A DNA stretch of 59,468 nt from Pseudomonadota bacterium (GTDB taxonomy: Bacteria > Pseudomonadota > Gammaproteobacteria > Burkholderiales > Casimicrobiaceae), in assembly GCA_009786025.1 (NCBI GenBank), contig WQUA01000009.1, forward strand, positions 1 through 59,468. Direction: 5' to 3'. Of this stretch, positions 19,638-28,705 are shown piece by piece. The notes beneath the pieces were generated by a model. That model saw nothing but the letters and a program-made list of their open reading frames with translations, had not been told where the DNA came from and ran no database searches. Numbering within the stretch: the first letter of the stretch is position 1; each line of letters opens with the position of its first letter. The translations under genes and the position numbers were made by a program.

Positions 19638-20555
19638 ATGGAGTTTTTCCTGCAACAATGCGTCAACGCTTTGCAATGGGGGAGCTTTTACGCCTTGATC
19701 GCCTTGGGTTACACCTTGGTTTATGGCGTGCTGCGTCTGATCAACTTCGCCCACGGCGACGTTTTCATGGTCGGCGCTTATCTGGCTTTTTTCGTTTCCA
19801 CCGGCCTGCTCGCGCCGGATGGGATGTTCGGCTTCTCCCGCGAACTGGTGCTGATTCTAACCATTCCACTAACGATGATTCTCACGTCGATGGTGGGGGT
19901 GACGCTGGAGCGCGTCGCCTACCGTCCGCTGATGCGCAAAGGGGCGCACCGGCTTTATGTGGTGATCACCGCGCTGATGTGCGGATTGATTCTGGAAAAC
20001 GGCAACCTCGCGCTGCTCGGCGCCAGCCGCAGAACACTACCGACGTTGCTGGACAAGGCGGTTTATAACATTGGCGGTATCGCTGTCACCAACCTCAAAT
20101 TGCTGGTCGTGCTCACAGCGATTCTGGTTTTCTTTGCGTTGTATTTCATCGTGACCAAAACGCGAATCGGTATGGCGATGCGCGCCGTATCCTGGGACAG
20201 ATTTGCATTGCCGCTGATGGGAATCGCGCTCGAACAGGTCATTGTTTTCACCTTCATCCTCGGTTCGGGTATCGCCGGACTGGGTGGTATGCTCTTCGCC
20301 ATGTCGTATCCGGTGCTTGATCCTTATATGGGGGCAATGACGGGATGGAAGGCGTTCATCGCCGCCGTCGTCGGCGGCATCGGCGATATTCGCGGCGCTT
20401 TCGTCGGCGGTTTCCTGCTGGCTTTTGTGGAAGTGATGGTGGCCGCTTTCCTGCCTTCGACGTTCCGCGATCTCTTCGCCTTCTCCATCCTGTTGTTTAT
20501 TCTTTGGCAGCGACCGACCGGTATCTTCGGTAAGCCTTTGACAACGAAAATCTGA
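19638..20555 (+). CDS. livH: Branched-chain amino-acid ABC transporter permease LivH-type
   Basis: 305 residues with about eight membrane segments. The opening QQCVNALQWGSFYALIALGYTLVYGVLRLINFAHGDVFMVGAYLAFF is the LivH signature. GGIGDIRGAFVGGFLLAFVE in the C-terminal half is the cytoplasmic loop that contacts the ATPase. It forms the membrane channel with LivM. Distance to livK is 113 bases, with no clear terminator, and to livM 12 bases. The ABC system imports the ligand captured by the upstream binding protein. Confidence 0.92.
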   Translation: MEFFLQQCVNALQWGSFYALIALGYTLVYGVLRLINFAHGDVFMVGAYLAFFVSTGLLAPDGMFGFSRELVLILTIPLTMILTSMVGVTLERVAYRPLMRKGAHRLYVVITALMCGLILENGNLALLGASRRTLPTLLDKAVYNIGGIAVTNLKLLVVLTAILVFFALYFIVTKTRIGMAMRAVSWDRFALPLMGIALEQVIVFTFILGSGIAGLGGMLFAMSYPVLDPYMGAMTGWKAFIAAVVGGIGDIRGAFVGGFLLAFVEVMVAAFLPSTFRDLFAFSILLFILWQRPTGIFGKPLTTKI

Positions 20556-20567
20556 CGGGAGCTTGCC

Positions 20568-21689
20568 ATGCAGCGTTACACTCTCAATATTCTCATAGGC
20601 ATCGCCGCCATCGTGCTGGTGCTGCTTGCCGATCCGAACGTGATGGGGTTCCTCGGCGAAAAAATCCCCTGGATGGAAAATCTGGCGTTGGACGGGTATG
20701 TGTTGAACATCATCATGCTCATCGGCATCAACTGTATCTTCGCGGTCAGTCTGAACCTGGTCAACGGTTACATGGGCGAATTTTCCTGCGGACACGGCGG
20801 CTTCATGTGCGTGGGCGCGTATGTAGGCTCGCTGCTTTCTGTCGCGTTTTTCGGCGACAGCAAGCTCTTCGGTGAGGCGCTTTTCGCGCCAAATTTAGCG
20901 CCGCTCCTCTTCCCGCTCGTGCTCCTCGGCGGCATGTTCGCCGCAGCGTTGGCTGGTTTGATCGTCGCGTTGCCGTCGTTCAAAACGCGCGATGATTATC
21001 TGGCGATCATCACCATCGCCGCCAATTACATCATTATCTCCGTCATCGAAAACATCGACGCCATCGGCGGCCCGCGCGGTTTCTCCGGCATGACCAAAAC
21101 AGTCAACGCCATGCGAGACCTTGTCGATTTACCCTGGATGTTGATCTGGACGCTCATCGGCGTTTTCGTGTGCGTGATGGTCATTCGTCGGCTGATGACC
21201 AGCACCTACGGCAAGGGTATCTCTGCCGTTTGCCAGAATGAAGTCGCGGCGGAAATGATGGGCGTCAACACCAATCGCGTCAAAATCATGGCGTTCATGG
21301 TTTCGTCGGGACTCGGCGGCTTGGCTGGCGTGCTGTACGCCCACGTTTACGGCTATGTCAACGCGCAATCTTTCGGTCTGCTCAAATCTACCGAAGGCTT
21401 GGTCATGGTGTATCTGGGCGGTATGGGTTCCATATCGGGCGTACTGATGGCGGCAGTCGCTTTTACATTGCTGGTGGAAATCCTGCGCTTCGTCATCCCC
21501 TGGCTCAATACTTCGCTGCACTCCGTCAACTTGTTGCCCGCCAATTACCAGGTCGATCAGATTTGGACATGGGTCTTCATTCCGCTGATGCTGATATTGC
21601 TCATGCAATTCCGCCCGGAGGGTCTTCTCGGAAATCGGGAGTTGACCGACGTTTTCCCGCGCCTGCGGCGCTGGTTCACTTTGAAGTAA
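20568..21689 (+). CDS. livM: Branched-chain amino-acid ABC transporter permease LivM-type
   Basis: 373 residues with about ten hydrophobic segments. LNLVNGYMGEFSCGHGGFMCVGAYVGSLL and FKTRDDYLAIITIAANYIIISVIENIDAIGGPRGFSG are LivM family blocks, and GLAGVLYAHVYGYVNAQSFGLLKSTEGLVMVYLGGMGSISG is the ATPase-contact region. It pairs with LivH to make the translocation path. Twelve bases separate it from livH and 14 from livG, in the same operon. Confidence 0.92.
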   Translation: MQRYTLNILIGIAAIVLVLLADPNVMGFLGEKIPWMENLALDGYVLNIIMLIGINCIFAVSLNLVNGYMGEFSCGHGGFMCVGAYVGSLLSVAFFGDSKLFGEALFAPNLAPLLFPLVLLGGMFAAALAGLIVALPSFKTRDDYLAIITIAANYIIISVIENIDAIGGPRGFSGMTKTVNAMRDLVDLPWMLIWTLIGVFVCVMVIRRLMTSTYGKGISAVCQNEVAAEMMGVNTNRVKIMAFMVSSGLGGLAGVLYAHVYGYVNAQSFGLLKSTEGLVMVYLGGMGSISGVLMAAVAFTLLVEILRFVIPWLNTSLHSVNLLPANYQVDQIWTWVFIPLMLILLMQFRPEGLLGNRELTDVFPRLRRWFTLK

Positions 21690-21703
21690 GTGTGTGACTG
21701 ATT

Positions 21704-22471
21704 ATGCCCCTTCTTAAAATCTTCAGCCTCACGCAACGCTTCGGCGGCCTTCAGGCGCTCTCAGACTTCTCCTTTCAGATGGAGGAGTTTGAACTCGTCG
21801 GCCTGATCGGCCCCAACGGCGCAGGCAAAACCACCGTTTTCAACATCGTCTCCGGTTTCTACAAACCGACTGAAGGCAGCGTCGTTTTCGACCGAAAACC
21901 GATCAGTGGTTTGAAACCGCATCAGATCACCGCGCTCGGCATGGCGCGCACGTTTCAGAACATCCGGCTCTGGAACAACATGACCGTGCTCGACAACCTC
22001 CGCTTGGCCAGCTACGCCTGGCTCGGTTACGGCTTTTGGAACGCCGTACTGCGTACAAAGCGATACCGGCAAGCGGAAAGAGACATCGAAAAACACGCGC
22101 GCGAAATCCTCGAAATCATGGAGCTGACGGACTACGCCGAAGAATTTCCGAAGAACCTGCCCTATGGCTTGCAACGTCGCGTCGAACTGGCGCGCGCGCT
22201 GACCAGCAAACCCCGGCTGCTTCTACTGGACGAACCGGCTGCGGGATTGAACTCTGCCGATGTCGATGACCTCATCCGCCACATTCGCTGGATACACGAC
22301 AAATTCAAACTGTCGATCTGGATGATCGAGCACCAGATGAAAGTGGTCACGGCACTGTGCCAGCGTTTAACTGTGATTGATTTCGGCTGTGTTATCGCCA
22401 CCGGCACGCCGGAAGAAATTCAAAACAATCCAAGCGTGATCAAGGCCTATCTTGGAGACGAGACACTCTGA
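21704..22471 (+). CDS. livG: Branched-chain amino-acid ABC transporter ATPase LivG-type
   Basis: 255 residues. Walker A GPNGAGKTT at residues 36-44, MARTFQNIRLWNNMTVLDNL after the Q-loop region, signature LPYGLQRRVELARAL (a variant of LSGGQ usual in LivG), Walker B LLLLDEPAAGLN and the H-loop in WMIEHQMKVV. It hydrolyses ATP with LivF at the inner face of the membrane. The TGA overlaps the ATG of livF by one base, indicating coupled translation. Confidence 0.93.
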   Translation: MPLLKIFSLTQRFGGLQALSDFSFQMEEFELVGLIGPNGAGKTTVFNIVSGFYKPTEGSVVFDRKPISGLKPHQITALGMARTFQNIRLWNNMTVLDNLRLASYAWLGYGFWNAVLRTKRYRQAERDIEKHAREILEIMELTDYAEEFPKNLPYGLQRRVELARALTSKPRLLLLDEPAAGLNSADVDDLIRHIRWIHDKFKLSIWMIEHQMKVVTALCQRLTVIDFGCVIATGTPEEIQNNPSVIKAYLGDETL

Positions 22472-23193
22472 TGTTACGCGTAAGCAATCTCAAAGCCGCC
22501 TACGGCAAAATCGAAGCACTGCACGGCATCTCCTTCCATGTGGAAAAAGGAGAGATCGTTACACTGATCGGCTCGAACGGCGCCGGCAAATCCACCACGC
22601 TCAAGGCGCTGATGCGGCTGCAACCGCCGGAGTCGCCCGTCGTCACCGGCGGCGACATCACCTTCGACGGCGTTTCCCTTCTGGGGATGCCCGCGCACCG
22701 CGTTGTCTCTGACATCCGAATGACCCTGGCGCCCGAAGGACGCCGCATCTTCGGCAACCTGACGGTGATGGAAAACCTGCAACTGGCCTCCTGGTCGCGC
22801 AAAGGCGAAGACATCGGCAAAGAAATTCAACGTATCTTTGATCTGTTCCCGCGCCTGGCGGAACGAGCACGGCAGAGAAGCGACACCCTCTCCGGCGGCG
22901 AGCAGCAAATGCTGGCCGTCGGCCGCGCGCTAATGACCAAGTGTTCCGTGCTGCTGCTCGATGAACCTTCGATGGGGCTGGCCCCGCTCATCATGTACGA
23001 CATGTTTCGCACCCTGAAAAAACTCAACACCGAAGAAGGATTGACCATCGTCGTCGTCGAACAAAACGCAAATCTGGCGCTGAAAGTCGCGGATCGCGGC
23101 TACGTACTGGACACCGGCGAAATCATCGCCGAAGGCCCCGCGAAAGAATTGCTGCACAAACCGGAAATCAAGGCAGCGTATCTGGGTGGGTAG
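22471..23193 (+). CDS. livF: Branched-chain amino-acid ABC transporter ATPase LivF-type
   Basis: 240 residues. Walker A GSNGAGKST at 34-42, signature LSGGEQQMLAVGRAL, Walker B VLLLDEPSMGLAPL and H-loop VVEQNANLALKVADRGYVLDTG are all intact. It is the second ATPase of the five-gene system and the last gene of the operon. No clear terminator follows; a weak AAATTTTTCC tract lies 10 bases after the stop. Confidence 0.93.
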   Translation: MLRVSNLKAAYGKIEALHGISFHVEKGEIVTLIGSNGAGKSTTLKALMRLQPPESPVVTGGDITFDGVSLLGMPAHRVVSDIRMTLAPEGRRIFGNLTVMENLQLASWSRKGEDIGKEIQRIFDLFPRLAERARQRSDTLSGGEQQMLAVGRALMTKCSVLLLDEPSMGLAPLIMYDMFRTLKKLNTEEGLTIVVVEQNANLALKVADRGYVLDTGEIIAEGPAKELLHKPEIKAAYLGG

Positions 23194-23414
23194 GCATAAA
23201 ATTTTTCCTGCCTCCACGAAGAAGAGCTACCGTCTCGATAGCTGCATGCTTTAGCGCCGCCCGCGTAATCGGGGTAAGCCTGCGAATTTCGACGATCAGA
23301 CCGGGCAAGTCAACGCAAACGTTTAGCTTCCTGAATCGGCCATTCCGAAGAAAGCGCGTTTTTTCAACGTTGATTCTTTGATTACGACCTCTATCATTTG
23401 TATGAAACCTCTAT

Positions 23415-25019
23415 ATGCCCGCTGCCAAGTTCGCTAAACACCGGACCACCAACACGCCCGAATCGTCGCCTAGTAAGCTGCGTATTCCCCGCGCTGGCGA
23501 CATTTATGTGCAACGCAGCACCAACACTGGCCGTTACTGCGCCTACCAGATCACCCATGTGGAAAACACTCTACCACGTGATTGCGTTGATGTCCTCTGG
23601 CTCGACTGGGTCGGCAATGCGCTCCCCACTGAAGTCGAAATCGCTGCGATGCGTCCGCTTGTTATTACACACCACTGGAACGAACGCGGGATTGATCACC
23701 GTAGAGTTACCCCATCCATCCCGCCATCCACTTACCAATACATTGCCAACCGCGTTCCGCTGGTTTCGGCGACGTCGCGATCTTTCAGCTCTTGGCCTTC
23801 TGCTCGCGATCAGGGCGCCGAAGTGGAAGCCGAATGGCTCGACCGCAACCCCGAACGTCTCCGCCGCTTTGAAGCCGCCCGCAACAGCGAACGAACAATC
23901 ACCCTCGGCAACCAGAAAGTACGCGAATCTTTCATGCGCGCCACCCCGGAGATTCTTGACCACATCACCAACCTCGCCGACCTCGATAAGCTCCCACGTC
24001 TCCTCGAAATCGAAGCCCGCGGTCCGCGCCCTGACCTCATTGCTTATCTCCGCACCCACGATCTCCTTTCCCGTCTCACTTGGAATGAGCATGGCCAGCA
24101 CGTCCTCGATTTTCGCGGCGTTCCACACATAGAACAAATTAAGCTCGATGTCACCGGCCTTGAAACGCTTTACCTGCACGAAACGCTTCGCACCCTTACG
24201 CTCACCGGCACGTTGCATCCCCGCCTGCGCATCCATGCGCACGACGATGGCGCGCTACTCACCCTCGGCGCCCCACTCGCCATCGCTGCACCTGCTCAAA
24301 CCGATCCTGGTCTGCCCAGACTTGCCCATCTGTACATTGAGGGCATCACACAGCTCGATCTTGCCGCCATCGTTACCCTTTTCCCCGCGCTTGAACGCCT
24401 CGTTCTGATCGGAAAACCCGGTACGCTGCAAAATTTTTCCGCTATCGCCCGCCTCCCGAACCTGCACCACCTCCACATTGAGGAGCTCTTCGGTTACGCC
24501 GCCGCCGACTTCCCTCCTCCCGATACATATCCCCATCTTGCACTGCTTTCACTCGAAAGCATCCCCGCCGATGTTGCTACACACGTTAAAAAAATCTACG
24601 CTCCGCTCAAGAAAACAAGAATCCTCGATCTTGATGTTCGTAAACCCCGTGCTCCCGAATGGCTCGCCGAAAACCTCGACAACCCTTTTCGCGCATGGGA
24701 CGGCAGCGAATTTGTCACTCCCGCCAACGCCCGCCGTGCCGCTGCCCTCTACAGAAAAACACTCGCTGAGCTTCATGCCCGCCTCGAAGCCCCCGACGCG
24801 CCGACCGCGCTCCCCATCTGGCTCAATACCCTCATGCGCGACTGGGCTGCAACTTTCAACGCATGGGACAAACGAACCTCGTGGATAATGACTGAAGAAC
24901 GCGAAACCATTTTCGAAGCTATCGAAAACATTCTTCTCTATGCCGCTCGCAGCCTGCCTGCGGCGAAGATAGAAGTCTCTGCGCTCATGAACGTTTTTGA
25001 TGAGCTACGTGATTTTTGA
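23415..25019 (+). CDS. Leucine-rich-repeat-like protein with a possible Imm26-type N-terminal domain
   Basis: 534 residues, cytoplasmic by appearance. Residues about 25-85 (LRIPRAGDIYVQRSTNTGRYCAYQI...DVLWLDWVG) have a GDIY-plus-beta-strand pattern reminiscent of the Imm26 immunity domain; this is an impression, not a firm match. Residues about 225-400 contain repeating L-x-x-L-x-L units (LPRLAHLYIEGITQLDLAAI, FPALERLVLIGKPGTLQNFSAI, LPNLHHLHIEELFG), a degenerate leucine-rich repeat array. The C-terminal 100 residues are helical. Codon use favours CTC/CGC more than neighbours. Grouped with an SMI1/KNR4 gene and a second LRR gene, it may belong to a toxin-immunity island. No ribosome site is obvious. 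Confidence 0.7.
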   Translation: MPAAKFAKHRTTNTPESSPSKLRIPRAGDIYVQRSTNTGRYCAYQITHVENTLPRDCVDVLWLDWVGNALPTEVEIAAMRPLVITHHWNERGIDHRRVTPSIPPSTYQYIANRVPLVSATSRSFSSWPSARDQGAEVEAEWLDRNPERLRRFEAARNSERTITLGNQKVRESFMRATPEILDHITNLADLDKLPRLLEIEARGPRPDLIAYLRTHDLLSRLTWNEHGQHVLDFRGVPHIEQIKLDVTGLETLYLHETLRTLTLTGTLHPRLRIHAHDDGALLTLGAPLAIAAPAQTDPGLPRLAHLYIEGITQLDLAAIVTLFPALERLVLIGKPGTLQNFSAIARLPNLHHLHIEELFGYAAADFPPPDTYPHLALLSLESIPADVATHVKKIYAPLKKTRILDLDVRKPRAPEWLAENLDNPFRAWDGSEFVTPANARRAAALYRKTLAELHARLEAPDAPTALPIWLNTLMRDWAATFNAWDKRTSWIMTEERETIFEAIENILLYAARSLPAAKIEVSALMNVFDELRDF

Positions 25020-25212
25020 TGATTTCTCGACAGCGTAAACGCGATAGGCCAGGTCACCAGCACCCTGCATGGTACTCAATCGTCGTCACTCTCCGATCCG
25101 GTAAGTCTTGCGCGCCTTGTCCAGCAAGTACAGCCCCAGCTATGCAGGCCTGTTTTTGTTTGATCATGCTCAAGACTTTGAAATAAAATAATCGGATAGC
25201 AGCTAGGATAGC

Positions 25213-25665
25213 TTAATCGCGCACTGCAGAATTCAGCCACCCCTTGAAAGAGTCTGCGATCTTCCTGACTTCACCGGAATCGTGGAAATACATCCACAAT
25301 GAAAAATTACCCGGGCTGTCTAGATAAAGGTAATCTCCATTGTCTTCAGCAATTGCAACTGACAACCTCAATCGGTCGAAAGATACCGGGCCATCCGTTG
25401 ATGGCACGTAGCTACGGTGACGGAATTTTTTATCCAGTTCGCCGAAAGATGCAATAATATTCCACGCCGGTCTATCGAGCGCGCCATCCATGTGGATGGT
25501 CTCTGCCAGTCGAGATCTTCCCCAAAAAAACCACGATACAACTGTATCTGAACCATGAAAGAGAGGCGCCTCAATATATTCAAAATCTTCAATCGAAGCC
25601 ACGACTTCCTTATAGGATTGCGGTAAATTTTTTCCCAGAGCTTCTTCTATAGCACCAATAATCAT
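25213..25665 (-). CDS. SMI1/KNR4 family protein (putative immunity protein)
   Basis: 150 residues, the usual length. The opening IGAIEEALGKNLPQSYKEVVASIE, a helix rich in acidic and aromatic residues, and the later GDYLYLDSPGN stretch followed by a strand with W/Y residues are the SMI1/KNR4 (SUKH) pattern. Bacterial SUKH proteins are commonly immunity proteins that neutralise nuclease or other contact-dependent toxins. It stands in an AT-rich segment between two LRR-like genes, without a toxin gene in the window. Start ATG 25665 has a poor ribosome site. Confidence 0.75.
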   Translation of the reverse strand: MIIGAIEEALGKNLPQSYKEVVASIEDFEYIEAPLFHGSDTVVSWFFWGRSRLAETIHMDGALDRPAWNIIASFGELDKKFRHRSYVPSTDGPVSFDRLRLSVAIAEDNGDYLYLDSPGNFSLWMYFHDSGEVRKIADSFKGWLNSAVRD

Positions 25666-25714
25666 TCTGCGCGTCTATTCGCATCAAGGTTTTAAGCGCC
25701 CAAGGAGGCGTCAG

Positions 25715-26650
25715 CTAATCCAAACTGCAATATTTTATCTTGTTACACAGTGTAGCCTTATCTTCGGAACTCAAATATGATTTGTCGCTTATAAAATCTA
25801 TTTTTAGATGTCTTAGCTTTTTCATGTTCAGCAATAATTGAGCATTCATTATCCCCCGGAAAGAGCGTATTTCCAATTCCTCAAGATTTGGTAGATTTGC
25901 TATCCAATGGATGTCAAAAACAGTTGGAAAACCCATCAGTTGTAAATGTTTTAACTTTTCAAAACTACCGATTCTATAAAAATTAAACTTTTTCGCTGTC
26001 GCACGCCAGATACCAAGCGATTCAATGTTAACCGGAATGTGAGTTAAAACATCCTGCCCTTTTGGATCAAATAGGCCATATCCAACTATAGATGGGCTTT
26101 CAGAAATCGATTTAAGCGTCAGTCCAGAACGGTCAAATTCTTCCAATTCGGTTGCAAACCATTTTAGGGCAGGAAAATTTTTGATGTTAAATCCAGGCCA
26201 CCCTTTGGGCGGACAAGGTAATTCTAAGGTAATCAATTTTTGAAAAACGCTTGATGGAAATTGTGGCAATCTTTTTTCTTTAAATAATTTCCATAAGTCT
26301 CCATTGATCGGATCGTTAATGTGCAGATGCATCAATCTTATCGCTTCATGCTCCCATCGAATCAATGGTAAAAAATCTACCGGAATAGATAAGAATTTTA
26401 AACCCTTGAAAGAGTCGAGTTCATAAAGAAATAAAAAATCATCTTTTATTTTTTTATGGTGCGCAGAACTTCCGTGTATTGTGATTGCCTGCGCGCGTTT
26501 ATTCGTAATCAGGTCGCGATTTTCCCACTCGATCTCATTATCAGAAATATACGCAAACGACGAAAAATTACCCAAGCTGCCGCGCTTTGCATGGGGCGCA
26601 TGATAATTCCTATGGATATAACCCTCTTCCGTTGTTCCGGAAACTAACAC
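25715..26650 (-). CDS. Leucine-rich-repeat-like protein
   Basis: 311 residues starting at GTG 26650, with AGGAG six bases upstream. Repeat-like units run through the second half: FQKLITLELPCPP, FPALKWFATELEEF, FEKLKHLQLMGFPTV, LPNLEELEIRSFRGI, MKKLRHLKIDFI. This is a solenoid of degenerate LRRs. No signal peptide or membrane segment is seen. Base composition is clearly AT-richer than the core genome, indicating transfer. It stands 50 bases upstream of the SMI1/KNR4 gene on the same strand, so they may be co-transcribed. Function unknown; immunity or protein-binding role inferred from neighbours. Confidence 0.72.
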   Translation of the reverse strand: MLVSGTTEEGYIHRNYHAPHAKRGSLGNFSSFAYISDNEIEWENRDLITNKRAQAITIHGSSAHHKKIKDDFLFLYELDSFKGLKFLSIPVDFLPLIRWEHEAIRLMHLHINDPINGDLWKLFKEKRLPQFPSSVFQKLITLELPCPPKGWPGFNIKNFPALKWFATELEEFDRSGLTLKSISESPSIVGYGLFDPKGQDVLTHIPVNIESLGIWRATAKKFNFYRIGSFEKLKHLQLMGFPTVFDIHWIANLPNLEELEIRSFRGIMNAQLLLNMKKLRHLKIDFISDKSYLSSEDKATLCNKIKYCSLD

Positions 26651-26748
26651 GTTTTTCTCCTGCTTGCATTCGCATCGTGCTCGCTTATTTCAGCAAGCCC
26701 GGATAAGCGAAGTGACCCTTGATCCCTGGCCATGACCTATAATGGTAC

Positions 26749-27408
26749 TTATGCCTCCGAAGCGAAAAGACGATCGACGGCAGCTTCGTAACAAGAGAGC
26801 AATTCGTTATCGGTAGAAATAGGCATGTTGAGGCTGTGCAAGATGCCGTCTTCCAAACCGTAAATCAAGCCGTGCAAGGTCACTTCCTGGCCACGCGCCC
26901 AAGCGTCGTGCATGATCGTTGTCTCGCTGAGGTTCAACACTTGCTCAAGGACATTGAGTTCACAAAGGCGATCAAGTTGCCGGGCGGGGTCGGCAATCGT
27001 CGCAAGCCGAATGCGATGTTTGTCGCGCACATCCTGAACGTGACGGAGCCAGTTGTTGATAAGGCCGAGACGGGTGTTGTGAAACGCTGCATTGACACCG
27101 CCGCAACCGTAATGCCCAACGACCAGAATGTGCTGAACGCGCAAAACGTCCACAGCGTACTGAAGAACAGACAGGCAATTCAGATCAGAGTGTACGACAA
27201 CATTGGCGACGTTACGATGAACAAACACTTCGCCCGGTAACAAGCCGAGAATTTCGTTGGCGGACACGCGGCTGTCGGCGCATCCGATCCAGAAATATTT
27301 CGGGTTCTGTTGTGCCGCCAGATTGCTGAAAAAATGGCTGTCGTGATCTTTGACCGATTGTGACCAACGCCGGTTTTGTTCGAGCAGAAAATCAAGATGG
27401 TTCGACAT
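26749..27408 (-). CDS. can: Beta-class carbonic anhydrase
   Basis: 219 residues from ATG 27408 (MSNHLDFLLEQNRRWS). Zinc ligands and catalytic residues are visible: C43-A-D45-S-R47, H99 and C102 in GHYGCGG. The enzyme interconverts carbon dioxide and bicarbonate in the cytoplasm, supplying bicarbonate for carboxylations. The C-terminal VTLHGLIYGLEDGIL is typical of the Can/YadF subgroup. It lies 29 bases after the TraB/GumN gene on the same strand, so the two may form an operon. Confidence 0.96.
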   Translation of the reverse strand: MSNHLDFLLEQNRRWSQSVKDHDSHFFSNLAAQQNPKYFWIGCADSRVSANEILGLLPGEVFVHRNVANVVVHSDLNCLSVLQYAVDVLRVQHILVVGHYGCGGVNAAFHNTRLGLINNWLRHVQDVRDKHRIRLATIADPARQLDRLCELNVLEQVLNLSETTIMHDAWARGQEVTLHGLIYGLEDGILHSLNMPISTDNELLSCYEAAVDRLFASEA

Positions 27409-27437
27409 GGAAAATACCTGCAAGGGAGTTCTCGTGG

Positions 27438-28310
27438 TTAACGTGTCGTTATGTTGAAGCCTTGTGCGCGCAATAGCGCCAAAACGCCCTGATCGCCCCC
27501 CAGGTGCAGCGCACCTACCGCCACGAATACCGGCTTGTTGGGAACAAGAAGCGGTTGCAACCGCTCGACGAAGCGTCTGTTGCGCGAAAAAATCATTTTT
27601 TCATCGACTTTTCGCGCGGTATCCGACGGCAGTTTCTCTTCTTCGTTCATTTTCTGGTACCACTCAAACAGCGCGTCGGCGTCGCCGCTTTGCCAAAGTT
27701 GATAAAGCGTTCGGGTCAGCGCTACGCGCTTTTCTTCGGGCAACGCCAGATAGCCTTCCAACATTTCACGCTGAACATTGTCTTCAAACGATGCCAGCGC
27801 TTCGATCTGCTCCTCCGGCGTTTCCAATCCTTTGGTTGGCCGGTTCCCCCAGACTTTTATCAACTGTTGCTCCGTTCCCCACTGCGGCGACAGCCCCGCT
27901 TTTGTCGCATCGGCAATCGCCAGCAACATCGACACCGTCCAAGCCGGCATTCGTTCTATGGCGGCTCCTGGGCCCAATACGTTTAATTTGGCAAAGGACG
28001 CCGGTGAAATTTGCCGACGCAAACAAGCGTCTTGGCAAATCCGCGAAGCCATCAACCACGCGGCTTTCGGCATTTCTTCACTGGAGACTTCCATGATCAA
28101 TTGCGAAGAACGGGAAAGCGCCAGGGCAATGTCCTGGCGCAACGACTCCCCCTCTTTACCGAGATGCAGTGCCCCCAAAACGTAGAGTCGAACTTCGCCT
28201 TTGCGCGCCTCATAAAACGGCAGGCGCCCTGGTTCTGCCGCACAAAGAGAAGCGCTTATCCAGCACAACAAAAAAGCCGCTATCGCGACAATACTTTTCT
28301 TTCGATTCAT
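27438..28310 (-). CDS. TraB/GumN family protein
   Basis: 290 residues from ATG 28310 with AAGGA seven bases upstream. A signal peptide (MNRKKSIVAIAAFLLCWISASLCAAE) points to export. The two family hallmarks are a GxxH motif near the N-terminus (VLGALHLGKEGESL) and another near the end (VAVGALHLGGDQGVLALL), placed as putative metal-site histidines in TraB/GumN proteins, which are proposed metalloproteases. Role in this organism is unknown; it stands with the carbonic anhydrase gene. Confidence 0.85.
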   Translation of the reverse strand: MNRKKSIVAIAAFLLCWISASLCAAEPGRLPFYEARKGEVRLYVLGALHLGKEGESLRQDIALALSRSSQLIMEVSSEEMPKAAWLMASRICQDACLRRQISPASFAKLNVLGPGAAIERMPAWTVSMLLAIADATKAGLSPQWGTEQQLIKVWGNRPTKGLETPEEQIEALASFEDNVQREMLEGYLALPEEKRVALTRTLYQLWQSGDADALFEWYQKMNEEEKLPSDTARKVDEKMIFSRNRRFVERLQPLLVPNKPVFVAVGALHLGGDQGVLALLRAQGFNITTR

Positions 28311-28602
28311 CGCAGGTCCTTCCGGAAAATCTGCCTGCATTATAGTTATTTATTCAAATATTCGCTCGTTCGATATTTTCTCTTCGGTTTGGCAGCTTGC
28401 CTTCTCATGATTTCCGACGTCTGATCTCAACCACTTGGCGCCCACGCCGTTGCAGCGCCGCAACACTTTTTGATCGCCATCCGGCTCGAATAGGATCGAA
28501 AAACAAGGGGGATTTTCGTATTTCAGCCCTGTTTTCTCTATGTTTTTTCTGTTTTTGTTATTAATGATCATGACTTTTGCGAAATGTCAAGTTTTTTTAT
28601 TG
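28311..28602. other. Intergenic region between the TraB gene and fnr
   Basis: About 290 bases, no supported gene. On the minus strand a TATAAT at 28344-28339 could serve the TraB/GumN gene, without a good -35. TTGAT with CGCC and ATCCG at 28470-28483 is an imperfect FNR-type box (8 of 10 positions), far from fnr and of doubtful value. The right part is AT-rich. Confidence 0.45.
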
Positions 28603-28631
28603 TTGTCAGATCAAAGAAACTCAACTAAACT
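28603..28631 (+). promoter_or_regulatory. Promoter of fnr
   Basis: TTGTCA (28603-28608) and TAAACT (28626-28631) are separated by exactly 17 bases, a good sigma-70 arrangement, giving a leader of about 68 bases before the fnr start. Confidence 0.65.
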
Positions 28632-28705
28632 TGCCGCCATTGGAATTTGTCGTGATTTAGATACTTTCTGCCGTTTGTGGACGCATTTTCACTGGATTGG
28701 TTCTC

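Noticed and set aside
23290-23345. Minus-strand WPIQEAKRLR reading, like a Phd/YefM antitoxin start
   Set aside because: The frame stops at once and no toxin gene or further antitoxin sequence follows; too short to support.
26719-26743. TTGATC and TATAAT on the plus strand near the end of can
   Set aside because: Only 13 bases separate the hexamers and no gene lies downstream on that strand.
28470-28483. FNR-like box TTGAT-CGCC-ATCCG upstream of fnr
   Set aside because: The right half is poor and it lies more than 120 bases before the good fnr promoter, so autoregulation through it is unlikely.
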